From assembly GCA_021776475.1 (NCBI GenBank), contig JAJFFV010000005.1:1674001-1738000 (forward strand): a DNA stretch of 64,000 nt. Reading direction: 5' to 3'. Positions 1-8,376 of the stretch are shown here, piece by piece. Made by a program: the position numbers and the translations under genes. The stretch comes from Parvularculaceae bacterium. Lineage in GTDB: Bacteria > Pseudomonadota > Alphaproteobacteria > Caulobacterales > Parvularculaceae. Position 1 is the first letter of the stretch; each line of letters opens with the position of its first letter. Below the pieces are notes generated by a model. The model did no database searches. It saw only the letters and a program-made list of their open reading frames with translations, and was not told where the DNA came from.

Positions 1-1847
1 CAAGTACGACCCTGCTAATTGATAATGTTGATGGCAAAACCGGTGTTTATGCTGTCAATATCACCGGCACCGGCCCTGTGACGCTCGAGGAGAACACAAA
101 TTTCAACTTGGCCACTGGTCAACGACAGGACGCAATCTTTCCTCTTCGGGCAGGTGAAATCGGCATTGGCTCGGTCGATCTGTCGGTCAGCGGACCAGAC
201 GATTTCGCGGTGTCACGCTCTTACCCCATTCAGGTGCGTGCACCCTATTTCCCGGTGACAGAAGTAACGACCGAATTGCAGGGGCCGGGCAGCAGCTTTG
301 CGCTTGATGAAAAGCTGATTGGTGGCTATCTGCCGGGTGATATCGAAGTGACAGTGTCCTACTCACCGTTGAAAGGGATTGATCCAAAACCACTGCTCGA
401 TAGCCTTCGGCGATATCCCTACGGTTGCACTGAGCAACTGACCTCGTCGTCATTTCCGCTTTTATACGCGAACAGGCTCGGGGCCCTCGTAGGAGAGGAT
501 CCTGAGCGAGAGTTGCGATCGCGCGTTCAGGAGGCCATCAATAAGATTCTCTCCCGTCAAAGTACGGATGGATCATTTGGTTTGTGGCGGGCAGGTGACA
601 GATATGCAACTGGCTGGGTCGGTATCTATGTTACAGACTTTCTCTATCGCGCTAAACAAGAAGGTTATTTCGTACCAGACGATGCCCTCGATAATGCCTA
701 TCGTGCGATCCAACAACTGACATCGCCAGATGCCTATGTCTCCGTCGGGTATATCACACGGATCCAGCGCGGCTCAATTTACGCAGACACGCAAGAAAAC
801 CTGCGCCGCCGCGCCGCCGCTTACGCGTTTTATGTGTTGGCGCGGGCCGGGCGGGCGGATTTATCCGACCTCAGATATTTCCACGACAGCTTCATCGACA
901 AAGTGCCGAACCCACTCGCGCGCGCGCATGCAGCGACAGCGCTTGCTCTCATGGGCGATCGCGCCCGGGCCACCAATTCCTTTGCTCTGGCAGAAAAAGT
1001 GATCGGATATGACAACCGTGAGAACTACTATCAATCACCGTTGCGGGATGTCGCTGGGATGATTGCGCTCGCCGCTGAAGTTGATAACGCCGCACTTGTC
1101 GACCGTCTGACGACCGGACTTGAGACTTATCTCGAAAAAGACAGCTACTACAATACACAAGAGCAGGCGTTCTTGTTGTTGGCAACGACGGCGCTGCTTG
1201 ATCGGGCTGGGGATGTCAGTATTGCCATGGATGGCACAGTGCTTGAAGCTGGTGGCAAAACACCAAGCTTTGAGTTGACCCGCAAGATGCTCGCTGATGG
1301 TGTTACGTTTAGCAATGAGAGCGACGGGCCGATTTTCCGCTCGGTTGCCGTGAGCGGTGCGCCGCGAGACACGCCAGCAGCAGCGGCACAAGGTTTCAGC
1401 TTGTCGAAATCCATCCAAACGCTCGATGGCAAGCCCGTAGACCTCTCGCAGGTCAGGCAGAATGACCGGCTGGTGGTTTCTATCTCCGGCCGACCAAAAG
1501 ATCTGCGCCTCCATCCGGCGATCATCGTCGACATGCTACCGCCGGGTTTTGAAATTGAAACGGTCCTCCAACCGTCAGATGCCGGCACGTCTGGTCTCTA
1601 CAAATGGCTCGGTACACTCAACAATGCCAAAGTCGCCGAAGCCCGCGATGACCGATTCGTGGCCGCGATCGATGTCCGGCGCTATCAGAACAATGCGACC
1701 TCAGGCCAGTTCAAACTCGCCTTTGTTGTCCGGGCCGTAACGCCCGGCAACTACGTTCTTCCTGGCGCCGTTATTGAAGATATGTATCGGCCCGGTGAAT
1801 TCGCTCGTACTAAGGTTCAGCGCGTGATTATTGCGGCGGCAGAGTAG
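1..1847 (+). CDS. Bacterial alpha-2-macroglobulin, C-terminal part (5' end outside window)
   Basis: The frame is open from the left edge, so this is the C-terminal ~615 residues of a much larger protein. It carries the Cys-Thr-Glu-Gln thioester motif (codons at 426-437, inside PYGCTEQLTSS), an alpha-helical thioester-domain region after it and a beta-rich receptor-binding-like end. Bacterial alpha-2-macroglobulins are periplasmic, usually lipid-anchored protease traps; the thioester crosslinks to an attacking protease. The gene is 3 bp upstream of pbpC, the pairing seen for yfhM-pbpC in enterobacteria, where the trap is thought to protect a periplasm exposed by cell-wall damage. The family call is firm. 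The N-terminal bait region and signal peptide cannot be judged here. Confidence 0.93.
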   Translation, partial: STTLLIDNVDGKTGVYAVNITGTGPVTLEENTNFNLATGQRQDAIFPLRAGEIGIGSVDLSVSGPDDFAVSRSYPIQVRAPYFPVTEVTTELQGPGSSFALDEKLIGGYLPGDIEVTVSYSPLKGIDPKPLLDSLRRYPYGCTEQLTSSSFPLLYANRLGALVGEDPERELRSRVQEAINKILSRQSTDGSFGLWRAGDRYATGWVGIYVTDFLYRAKQEGYFVPDDALDNAYRAIQQLTSPDAYVSVGYITRIQRGSIYADTQENLRRRAAAYAFYVLARAGRADLSDLRYFHDSFIDKVPNPLARAHAATALALMGDRARATNSFALAEKVIGYDNRENYYQSPLRDVAGMIALAAEVDNAALVDRLTTGLETYLEKDSYYNTQEQAFLLLATTALLDRAGDVSIAMDGTVLEAGGKTPSFELTRKMLADGVTFSNESDGPIFRSVAVSGAPRDTPAAAAQGFSLSKSIQTLDGKPVDLSQVRQNDRLVVSISGRPKDLRLHPAIIVDMLPPGFEIETVLQPSDAGTSGLYKWLGTLNNAKVAEARDDRFVAAIDVRRYQNNATSGQFKLAFVVRAVTPGNYVLPGAVIEDMYRPGEFARTKVQRVIIAAAE

Positions 1848-1850
1848 ATC

Positions 1851-3938
1851 TTGCCGGGTTTCGTAAATAGGCTGAAGCGATGCCGGGCCATTGGCCTTGC
1901 CATCGTCGGCATTATTGCCGCGGTTCTGGCGCTCGATCGGTTGTTTCCGCCACCAATAGATAAAGTCCGTACCAGTACTGTTGTTACTGATCACCTGGGC
2001 GCCTGGTTACACGGCTTTACGGTGACGGAGGCCAATGGCGAAAAGCGTTGGCGCCTGGCGGCAGAAATCGATGCCATAGATCCGGTCTTTGTCGCACGCG
2101 TTGTCGAGATCGAGGACAAACGTTTTTGGTCGCATCCCGGCGTGGACATGTTGGCGGTCTTGCGCGCGACAGGCAGTATGCTCCGGCAGGGTGAAGTCGT
2201 CTCGGGTGCCTCCACGATCACCATGCAAACAGCGCGACTACTGGAGCCTCGTCCACGCACTGTTCCCTCCAAAATCATCGAAATGATCCGTGCAGTGCAG
2301 ATCGAAGCGCGCCTCAGCAAAGAAGAGATTCTTGAACTTTATCTGACATTGGCGCCTTACGGTGGCAACCTTGAAGGCGTGGGCTCGGCAAGCCGCGCAT
2401 GGTTCGGCAAGGACCCCGCGAGGCTTACCGATGCCCAGCAAGCTCTCCTCATAGCCTTGCCACAGGCACCTGAAGCAAGGCGGCCTGACCGCCAACCGCA
2501 GGCGGCCGCCAGCGCCCGCGACACTATCCTGGCAAAGCTGTACAGCAGCGGGCATCTGACCACTCAGCAATTGGCGGAAGCACAAGAAGCAAGCCTCCCG
2601 GCAAACCGTAGACCATTCAAACGCCTCGCCTGGCACACGAGTTTTGAAAACCGAAAACAGGTCAACAGGCACGGACGGGTGCAACTCAGTCTTGATGCTA
2701 TGATGCAGGAAACGCTGGAGGCGATGGTTTCTAAGCGAGCCGCTCAAATGCCGGACAAAGCGAATGTTGCGATCCTGGTTGTTGAGAACAGACAGCGCGC
2801 TGTGCGTGCTGCCATTGGCTCTGCTGATCTTGATTTGCCAGGCGGTTGGATCGATATGACGCGAGCGCAGCGCTCGCCAGGTTCAACTCTGAAGCCTTTT
2901 ATTTATGGCCTTGCATTTGAAGACGGGTTTGCTGGCGGTAACACATTGATTGACGATGCGCCTTATTCGTTTGACGGCTACCGGCCTGAAAATTTTACCC
3001 GCGTCTTTCACGGTGATGTTACGGTTTCAGAAGCACTGCAACATTCGTTAAATGTTCCTGCTGTTCTGGCGCTCGATAAAATTGGACCAAAAAGGTTTGC
3101 GGCCGCGCTGGCAGCTGCCGGCGTCGATGCCCGTATGCCGGTGACTGCCGATGCCAAGGCAAGCCTCGCGATCGCCCTTGGCGGGGTCGGCCTAACCGCG
3201 CGCGACTTGGCGATGCTCTACACTGGTCTTGCCAACGGCGGAGAAGTGGGCCCGCTCATCTGGAGCGGAGCCGAGATACCAGAACCTGGTCCCTCCTACC
3301 GCCTGATGACCGAAGCCAACGCAGCACGTCTGACCAGGATCATGAGAAAAGCCCCGGCACCGGCTGGCCGGACGCCAGCGATGTTGTCGATCGGCGCACC
3401 TCAAGTGGCATTCAAGACCGGCACATCCTACGGTTACAGGGACGCCTGGGCTGCTGGGTATACGGATGATTACACCGTGATTGTCTGGGCCGGTCACCCC
3501 AACGGTACACCACGACCGGGCAAAACAGGCCGCGAAGCTGTCCTGCCACTGCTATTTGATATATTCGACCGCCTGCAGGATTTTGACCGGCCGCATGATG
3601 CGAATATTGAGGTCGATGAGAGTGACAATTTTGAGACCGGGACGGCGCTTGCCCGGTTAGCACCCATGAAACGAGAGCTGGCACCGGAGATTGTCTTTCC
3701 GGAGAACGGTGTAACCATCTTCTATTCCGAGGCCGAACGAGCGCGTGGGTTCGCGTTGTCTGCGCGGGGCGGGGCAGGAACCTATCGCTGGTATGTGGAT
3801 GGCAGGCCGGTCAATCCGGAAAGCCTTGGTGGCCGCAGCATATGGCATCCGGACAATGCTGGATTCTATAACGTGAAAGTGGTCGATGATACCGGCCAAA
3901 CATCGACATCATCCGTGCGCGTTCTGTCGGCTGGATAG
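1851..3938 (+). CDS. pbpC: Penicillin-binding protein 1C (bifunctional transglycosylase/transpeptidase)
   Basis: A 695-aa inner-membrane peptidoglycan synthase. There is one N-terminal membrane segment (about residues 12-30). The GT51 glycosyltransferase domain has EDKRFWSHPG (catalytic Glu88) and GASTITMQ at 119-126. The transpeptidase domain has the SxxK motif STLK (Ser345), Ser-Leu-Asn at 399-401 and Lys-Thr-Gly at 522-524. The last ~90 residues match the beta-rich BiPBP_C domain typical of PBP1C. The TTG start lies 3 bp after the alpha-2-macroglobulin stop, so the two genes are very probably co-transcribed. All catalytic motifs look intact. A strong bidirectional terminator follows. Confidence 0.95.
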   Translation: MPGFVNRLKRCRAIGLAIVGIIAAVLALDRLFPPPIDKVRTSTVVTDHLGAWLHGFTVTEANGEKRWRLAAEIDAIDPVFVARVVEIEDKRFWSHPGVDMLAVLRATGSMLRQGEVVSGASTITMQTARLLEPRPRTVPSKIIEMIRAVQIEARLSKEEILELYLTLAPYGGNLEGVGSASRAWFGKDPARLTDAQQALLIALPQAPEARRPDRQPQAAASARDTILAKLYSSGHLTTQQLAEAQEASLPANRRPFKRLAWHTSFENRKQVNRHGRVQLSLDAMMQETLEAMVSKRAAQMPDKANVAILVVENRQRAVRAAIGSADLDLPGGWIDMTRAQRSPGSTLKPFIYGLAFEDGFAGGNTLIDDAPYSFDGYRPENFTRVFHGDVTVSEALQHSLNVPAVLALDKIGPKRFAAALAAAGVDARMPVTADAKASLAIALGGVGLTARDLAMLYTGLANGGEVGPLIWSGAEIPEPGPSYRLMTEANAARLTRIMRKAPAPAGRTPAMLSIGAPQVAFKTGTSYGYRDAWAAGYTDDYTVIVWAGHPNGTPRPGKTGREAVLPLLFDIFDRLQDFDRPHDANIEVDESDNFETGTALARLAPMKRELAPEIVFPENGVTIFYSEAERARGFALSARGGAGTYRWYVDGRPVNPESLGGRSIWHPDNAGFYNVKVVDDTGQTSTSSVRVLSAG

Positions 3939-3945
3939 AGCTGAA

Positions 3946-3976
3946 CAAAAAAAGGAAGGCCCGAGCCTTCCTTTTT
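3946..3976. terminator. Bidirectional rho-independent terminator between pbpC and carD
   Basis: A GGAAGGC/GCCTTCC stem with a short CCGA loop is flanked by A-runs on the left and T-runs on the right. It can therefore terminate pbpC on the plus strand and the convergent carD on the minus strand. Confidence 0.85.
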
Positions 3977-3999
3977 GAAGTCTATTTTAGCAAAGACGT

Positions 4000-5007
4000 T
4001 TAAGCCGCGACGTGCTTCTTGTGCAGTGAAGCTTCCATTTCCGCTACCGCCGCCATATGATCGTTCTTGCGTACCGCTGCAACTTCTCGTGCCATTCTGT
4101 CTACGGCCTGCTCATAAAGTTGACGCTCAGAATAGCTTTGCTCCGGTTGCTCGCTAGAGCGATAGAGGTCTCGCACTACTTCAGCAACAGAGCGAAGGTC
4201 ACCAGAATTGATCTTCGCCTCATATTCTTGCGCCCGGCGGCTCCACATAGTGCGTTTGACGCGCGCGCGACCTTGCAACAAATTGACAGCGTGATCGATT
4301 TCATCCTCCGTGGAAAGCGGACGCATCCCACTTTCGTATGCTCGGGCGATCGGAACACGGAGTTTCATCTTTTCATGTTCGAAATCGATCACATAAAGTT
4401 CGATTTCGATATCTGCTATGGACTGTTTTTCTCTTGCGACAACTTTACCAACACCGTGCGCTGGATAAACGACCTGCTCGTTCGCTTTGAATGTCACATT
4501 CTCCATGCCTTTTTTACGGAAGGGCTGCCTTCGTACCGGCCGTCGGGCAGCAGCAATTTTTTGAGGCTCAGGTTTTTGCGCTTGTACTGTACTCACTGTG
4601 GTTTCTTTTTCCTTCCGGGTTGGCTTTGAACTGGTCTCAGGTTTCGCCTTGGATTTCTTGGGCGGAACAGCCTTCCTAACAGAGTCAGGCTTCTTCACGG
4701 AAGCTTTTTTTGTTTTTGATTTAATGGCCGCTTTTTTCGCCGCCGGATTCTTGGCGACAGGTTTCTTGACCGCTGTTTTTTTGCTCACTTTTTTAGCTGG
4801 CGCCTTTTTTGTGGCAGTTTTTTTGGCTGCCGGCTTTTTTGCCGCGACGGCTTTTTTCTTGGGGGTCGCTTTTTTTGCGGCACTCTTGGTGGCCGCCTTC
4901 TTTGCCGTCTTGGTAGCGGTTTTTCTGATGGTCTTTTTCCTTGCAGCAGGTTTTTTCTTTGCCGTCGTTTTTGTCTTTGTGGCTGGTTTTTTTGCTGTTG
5001 AAGCCAT
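4000..5007 (-). CDS. carD: CarD-family transcription regulator with histone H1-like Lys/Ala-rich N-terminal extension
   Basis: About 335 aa from the ATG at 5007, chosen because AAGGAAGGG lies a few bases upstream; a longer open frame exists but its extra 34 residues do not look coding. Residues 1-172 are almost only Lys, Ala, Pro, Thr and Arg in AKK/PKK-type repeats, like histone H1 tails. Residues ~173-335 form the CarD/CdnL domain: an RNA polymerase-interacting domain starting FKANEQVVYPAHGVG and a helical DNA-binding part with the conserved Trp in TMWSRRAQEY that supports promoter opening. Alphaproteobacterial CarD is usually only ~170 aa, so the tail roughly doubles the protein. It is downstream of fdxA, a common alphaproteobacterial pairing. 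Non-specific DNA binding by the tail is inferred. Confidence 0.9.
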   Translation of the reverse strand: MASTAKKPATKTKTTAKKKPAARKKTIRKTATKTAKKAATKSAAKKATPKKKAVAAKKPAAKKTATKKAPAKKVSKKTAVKKPVAKNPAAKKAAIKSKTKKASVKKPDSVRKAVPPKKSKAKPETSSKPTRKEKETTVSTVQAQKPEPQKIAAARRPVRRQPFRKKGMENVTFKANEQVVYPAHGVGKVVAREKQSIADIEIELYVIDFEHEKMKLRVPIARAYESGMRPLSTEDEIDHAVNLLQGRARVKRTMWSRRAQEYEAKINSGDLRSVAEVVRDLYRSSEQPEQSYSERQLYEQAVDRMAREVAAVRKNDHMAAVAEMEASLHKKHVAA

Positions 5008-5291
5008 TTCAACCCTTCCTTGTCCCGGCACCTCCATCATCAATTGAGCGGAAGCATGCCAAAAATGTACTATTGCCTCGTAGGGCCCCCAAAATAATGT
5101 GAGTGTCATGATGCTTTTCGAAGCGTTTTCTTGCTTAATTTAGTGCAGACCATAATTTTACTGCACCATTGGATCTGCAAGCTCTCACCCACTTCTTCCG
5201 ATCTCCTGCGAGGCAAGCATCGGTGTGAATAGTCACACTAGCACAAAATACCAATCTTTTCCACTGTGATTTTGTGCCTGTTTTTCGGTAC

Positions 5292-5630
5292 TTAGTCGCC
5301 TGTACCTGGGTTGGGACTGAATAGTGTATCCAGCTTGCCTTTTATTTCAGCATATTTGTCTGCTTCGGGCAGGGGCTCTTTCTGCCGGGTGATATTCGGC
5401 CACTTTTCCGAGTAGTCGGCGTTGAACTCGGTCCATTTGCCGTCCGGGTCCTCGGTGTCAGGCTTAATCGCCTCAACCGGGCATTCCGGCTCGCACACGC
5501 CACAATCGATACACTCGTCCGGCTTAATTGCGAGGAAGTTTTCCCCCTCATAGAAGCAATCAACAGGGCACACTTCAACGCAATCCGTGTATTTGCACAT
5601 GATACAGGCGTCAGTGACAACATACGTCAT
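5292..5630 (-). CDS. fdxA: Ferredoxin FdxA (7Fe-8S type)
   Basis: A 112-aa ferredoxin. The cysteine pattern (9, 12, 17, 21, 25, then 40, 43, 46, 50) is that of Azotobacter-type 7Fe ferredoxins with one [3Fe-4S] and one [4Fe-4S] cluster, followed by the typical acidic C-terminal region. It is a cytoplasmic low-potential electron carrier; its partner is not evident here. AAGGAG precedes the ATG. It lies upstream of carD on the same strand, separated by ~280 bp. Confidence 0.95.
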   Translation of the reverse strand: MTYVVTDACIMCKYTDCVEVCPVDCFYEGENFLAIKPDECIDCGVCEPECPVEAIKPDTEDPDGKWTEFNADYSEKWPNITRQKEPLPEADKYAEIKGKLDTLFSPNPGTGD

Positions 5631-5699
5631 CGCCGAATTACTCCTTGAACATTAGAACGCGGGCTTATGCCGCGATGTCAGATGATTGGCAATACCAGG

Positions 5700-6155
5700 C
5701 TATTCACTTCTGCGCGCTTCTACGCGTTGGCGCGCTTGCGCACTTTCCTGGTCAGAAATGTATATAAGCCCGATCAACCGGCGCACGACCATCTCTTCAT
5801 ATTCATCAATCTCGTCGTCCGACATAATGATTTCCCACATGCCTTCGAGGAGTTCGATGCGTTCTTCTTCAGAAAACTCATTCTTCACGACTGAGGAGAA
5901 GCGATAAATGTCACTGGCTTCGCCCTGCGCAGCCTCTGCGGCCTTTCGGATTCGCTTGGCCTGGTCTGGATCAACATCAAATTGGGTCATAACCAGATGA
6001 CTGATCAGGCTTGCTTCCTTCGCGGTATAAACTTCGTCAATCCGCGCAGCCTCGACCAGTAACGCGGTGAAGGCGACCTGAGCTGGATCAAGCTCGGCAA
6101 CAGGTGCGGGTGCTCCTTTTGAGCCGCCCAGTTTCTTAAGGATCTTATCAAGCAT
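5700..6155 (-). CDS. TerB-like (tellurite resistance TerB/DjlA-N fold) protein
   Basis: A 151-aa acidic, all-helical protein. Residues ~25-140 fit the TerB/DjlA N-terminal fold: QVAFTALLVEAARIDEVYT, then an Asp/Glu-rich DDEIDEYEEMVVRRLIGLIY segment carrying the conserved acidic metal-binding type pattern. GGAGG lies 6 nt upstream of the ATG. It is upstream of fdxA on the same strand. TerB-like proteins are widespread, and chromosomal single copies usually have no proven role in tellurite resistance, so only the fold is claimed. Confidence 0.8.
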   Translation of the reverse strand: MLDKILKKLGGSKGAPAPVAELDPAQVAFTALLVEAARIDEVYTAKEASLISHLVMTQFDVDPDQAKRIRKAAEAAQGEASDIYRFSSVVKNEFSEEERIELLEGMWEIIMSDDEIDEYEEMVVRRLIGLIYISDQESAQARQRVEARRSE

Positions 6156-6232
6156 CTCAGCCCTCCGTAGGTCTCCTGCCGACTTGCCATATCAGGGTTG
6201 GCAGCTGGCTTCAATTGATTGTGCAACGGGCT

Positions 6233-7459
6233 TTATGTGCGCTCCAAAACAATCGCCGCACCAAGACCTGAGCCTGCAAGCGCGACAACCAAGCCCGTTT
6301 GCAGATCGCGGCGAATCATTTCGTGCAGCAGTGTGGTCACGAGAATGGCGCCCGTGGCGCCCATCGGGTGCCCCATCGCAAGGTGCCCGCCATTGACGTT
6401 TACTTTGCTGGGATCAGGCCGATAATCGCGCAGGAACTTCAGTGCTGGCGCCGCAAAAGCCTCCATGAACTCCACCAGTTCAATGTCCGCCAATTGCAGA
6501 CCGGCACGCGCAAGCGCGACCTCCATCGCCTGAAACCCAGCACCGAACTGGAGCACGGGGTCGCCGGATGCTTCGGCAAAACTCGCGATCCGCGCTAAAG
6601 GTGAAAGCCTGGCAGCGCGTCCAGCCTGACGGGTTCCCAATAGCGTGAGAGCTGCGCCGTCGGCCGGTCCCGGGCAATTGGCGATAGAGTGCTGATGACT
6701 GATCTTGTCGAGCTCAGGATGTTCTTCCAGCATCATCTTGTCGAAACACGCATATTGAGATGTGCCAAAAGCAGGCGCCGCACCGCGAAGAGTAGCGTCA
6801 TCCGGTTGTGAAGTGACATATTCATCTTGCACCAACGCGATTGATCCATCTTTAGATTTTACCGGAACCACGCTCTTGTCATAGTGGCCTGCCTGCCAGG
6901 CGGCCGAGGCACGTCGATGAGAAGTCAGGGTCAGCTCATCAAGATCTTCTTTCGTATACCCCTCGATGGTTGCCATTAGCTCGGCACCCATAATCGGCGG
7001 CGCCCATTTTAACGCCTCGATCATCGCCGGGTTTGAATAATATGCGGCCCTGTCCTCAAAGAAACCGACCTGGGAGAGGCATTCAACACCACCAGCAATC
7101 ATCAGCCCCGGTTCATCTGACCGCGCACGGTAGAAAGCATCAGCAATCGCTGAGAGGCCTGAAACACAGTAGTTATTAAGTGTCTGTGCGGAGGTGTTAT
7201 CCCGCAACGCGGATGCAAGCCGGCTGACAAGGGCGATATGACCGCCCTGCGGTCCGATCTGTCCAACACACCCAAGGACCAGTCGCTGCACTTCCGATAC
7301 CATGGTATCGCCATGGCGCTGTAACAGAACTTCAATCAGCTGAACGACGAGCTCATGCGGGGCAACTTCGCACAATGCCCCGCCGGGATTGCCATTTTTC
7401 GCCGGCTTACCCTTGCCGCGCGGCGTGCGCACGGCATCATAGATAAAAACATCTTCCAT
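6233..7459 (-). CDS. Thiolase-superfamily protein (acetyl-CoA C-acyltransferase-like), second catalytic Cys absent
   Basis: 408 aa from the ATG at 7459 (MEDVFIYDAVRTPRG, the usual thiolase start). The nucleophile region NNYCVSGLSA (Cys98) and the GHPMGATG loop (His364) are present. The C-terminal CxGxG motif, which normally carries the acid/base Cys, reads ALAGSGLG with no cysteine. Known thiolases cleave or condense acyl-CoA in the cytosol in fatty-acid oxidation or synthesis. Loss of this Cys suggests altered chemistry or a non-decarboxylating condensing or hydrolytic role (inference). It sits in a lipid-type block with a DUF1295 protein, a carotenoid oxygenase and an SCP2-type thiolase. 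Confidence 0.85.
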   Translation of the reverse strand: MEDVFIYDAVRTPRGKGKPAKNGNPGGALCEVAPHELVVQLIEVLLQRHGDTMVSEVQRLVLGCVGQIGPQGGHIALVSRLASALRDNTSAQTLNNYCVSGLSAIADAFYRARSDEPGLMIAGGVECLSQVGFFEDRAAYYSNPAMIEALKWAPPIMGAELMATIEGYTKEDLDELTLTSHRRASAAWQAGHYDKSVVPVKSKDGSIALVQDEYVTSQPDDATLRGAAPAFGTSQYACFDKMMLEEHPELDKISHQHSIANCPGPADGAALTLLGTRQAGRAARLSPLARIASFAEASGDPVLQFGAGFQAMEVALARAGLQLADIELVEFMEAFAAPALKFLRDYRPDPSKVNVNGGHLAMGHPMGATGAILVTTLLHEMIRRDLQTGLVVALAGSGLGAAIVLERT

Positions 7460-7591
7460 CCGGGGAGTGTACACCACAAGTGTGGTTTTTAAAGTAGGCT
7501 CGCAAGAGCCGGCCGGCACCCTCAAATCTTGTGACCCTGGAAGGGATACATGCTATGTGCGCATAACTAGGTTCAACGATTGGAACGACTG

Positions 7592-8374
7592 ATGCTGTCA
7601 CTGATTTTTATTAACCTGATGATCCTGTTGGCGGTTTTCGGCCTTGTGTGGCTTGTTAGCCTACGGATAAAAGACGCAAGCATTGTTGATGTCTTGTGGG
7701 GACCGGCCTGCGCCACGCCGGCGCTCCTGACCTATTTTATGGCCGACGTTGTGACCCCGCGTGCGACGGTCATCACCATTCTTGTCACACTGTGGGGCGC
7801 GCGGCTCGGGTTTTATCTTGGGCGCCGTAATCTCGGACACGGAGAAGACTTTCGCTACGTCGCCATGCGCCGGAAGGTCGGATCGGACAAAGCTTTTGCC
7901 GTGTGGAGCCTGCACCGTGTTTTTCTCCTGCAATGCCTGATCGCCTGGTTTGTTTCATTACCCACACAAATCGGTCAGATCGGCGGAGCGGGAACGCTCG
8001 GGGTTTTGGCATGGCTCGGTATTGCCGGGTTTGTTATTGGTCTCGGCTTTGAGGCGATTGGTGACTATCAGCTTCGTCAATTCAAGAAAAACCCCGCCAA
8101 TAAAGGTAAACTCATGGACAGGGGTCTGTGGTCGTGGACCCGCCATCCCAACTATTTCGGGGATGCGGCGGTCTGGACCGGTCTTACACTGATCGCGCTC
8201 GAGGCTCCCTCCGGATACATCACTTTGCTCAGCCCAGCGCTGATGATCTTTTTTCTCTATTCCGTCTCCGGCAAGGCGTTGCTTGAGCGGACCATGGAAA
8301 AGAAATACCCGGAATATGCCGGATACAAAAAGCGTGTTAGCGGTTTCTTTCCAAGACCGCCGGCAAAATCCTGA
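7592..8374 (+). CDS. DUF1295 family membrane protein (steroid 5-alpha-reductase/ICMT-like fold)
   Basis: About 260 aa with six or seven membrane segments. The C-terminal part has GLWSWTRHPNYFGDAAVW and SGKALLERTMEKKYPEYAGY, the hallmark of DUF1295, which is related to steroid 5-alpha reductases and isoprenylcysteine methyltransferases. The ATG at 7592 has GGAACG upstream; a TTG four codons earlier is an alternative. Its substrate is probably a lipid or sterol-like compound (family-level inference). It converges with the carotenoid oxygenase gene with only 2 bp between the stops. Confidence 0.9.
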   Translation: MLSLIFINLMILLAVFGLVWLVSLRIKDASIVDVLWGPACATPALLTYFMADVVTPRATVITILVTLWGARLGFYLGRRNLGHGEDFRYVAMRRKVGSDKAFAVWSLHRVFLLQCLIAWFVSLPTQIGQIGGAGTLGVLAWLGIAGFVIGLGFEAIGDYQLRQFKKNPANKGKLMDRGLWSWTRHPNYFGDAAVWTGLTLIALEAPSGYITLLSPALMIFFLYSVSGKALLERTMEKKYPEYAGYKKRVSGFFPRPPAKS

Positions 8375-8376
8375 AT

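Noticed and set aside
4598-5047. Long plus-strand frame opposite the carD tail
   Set aside because: It is the complement of the Lys/Ala repeats, giving a Phe/Ala/Val-rich false protein; the minus-strand frame has the ribosome site and the CarD domain.
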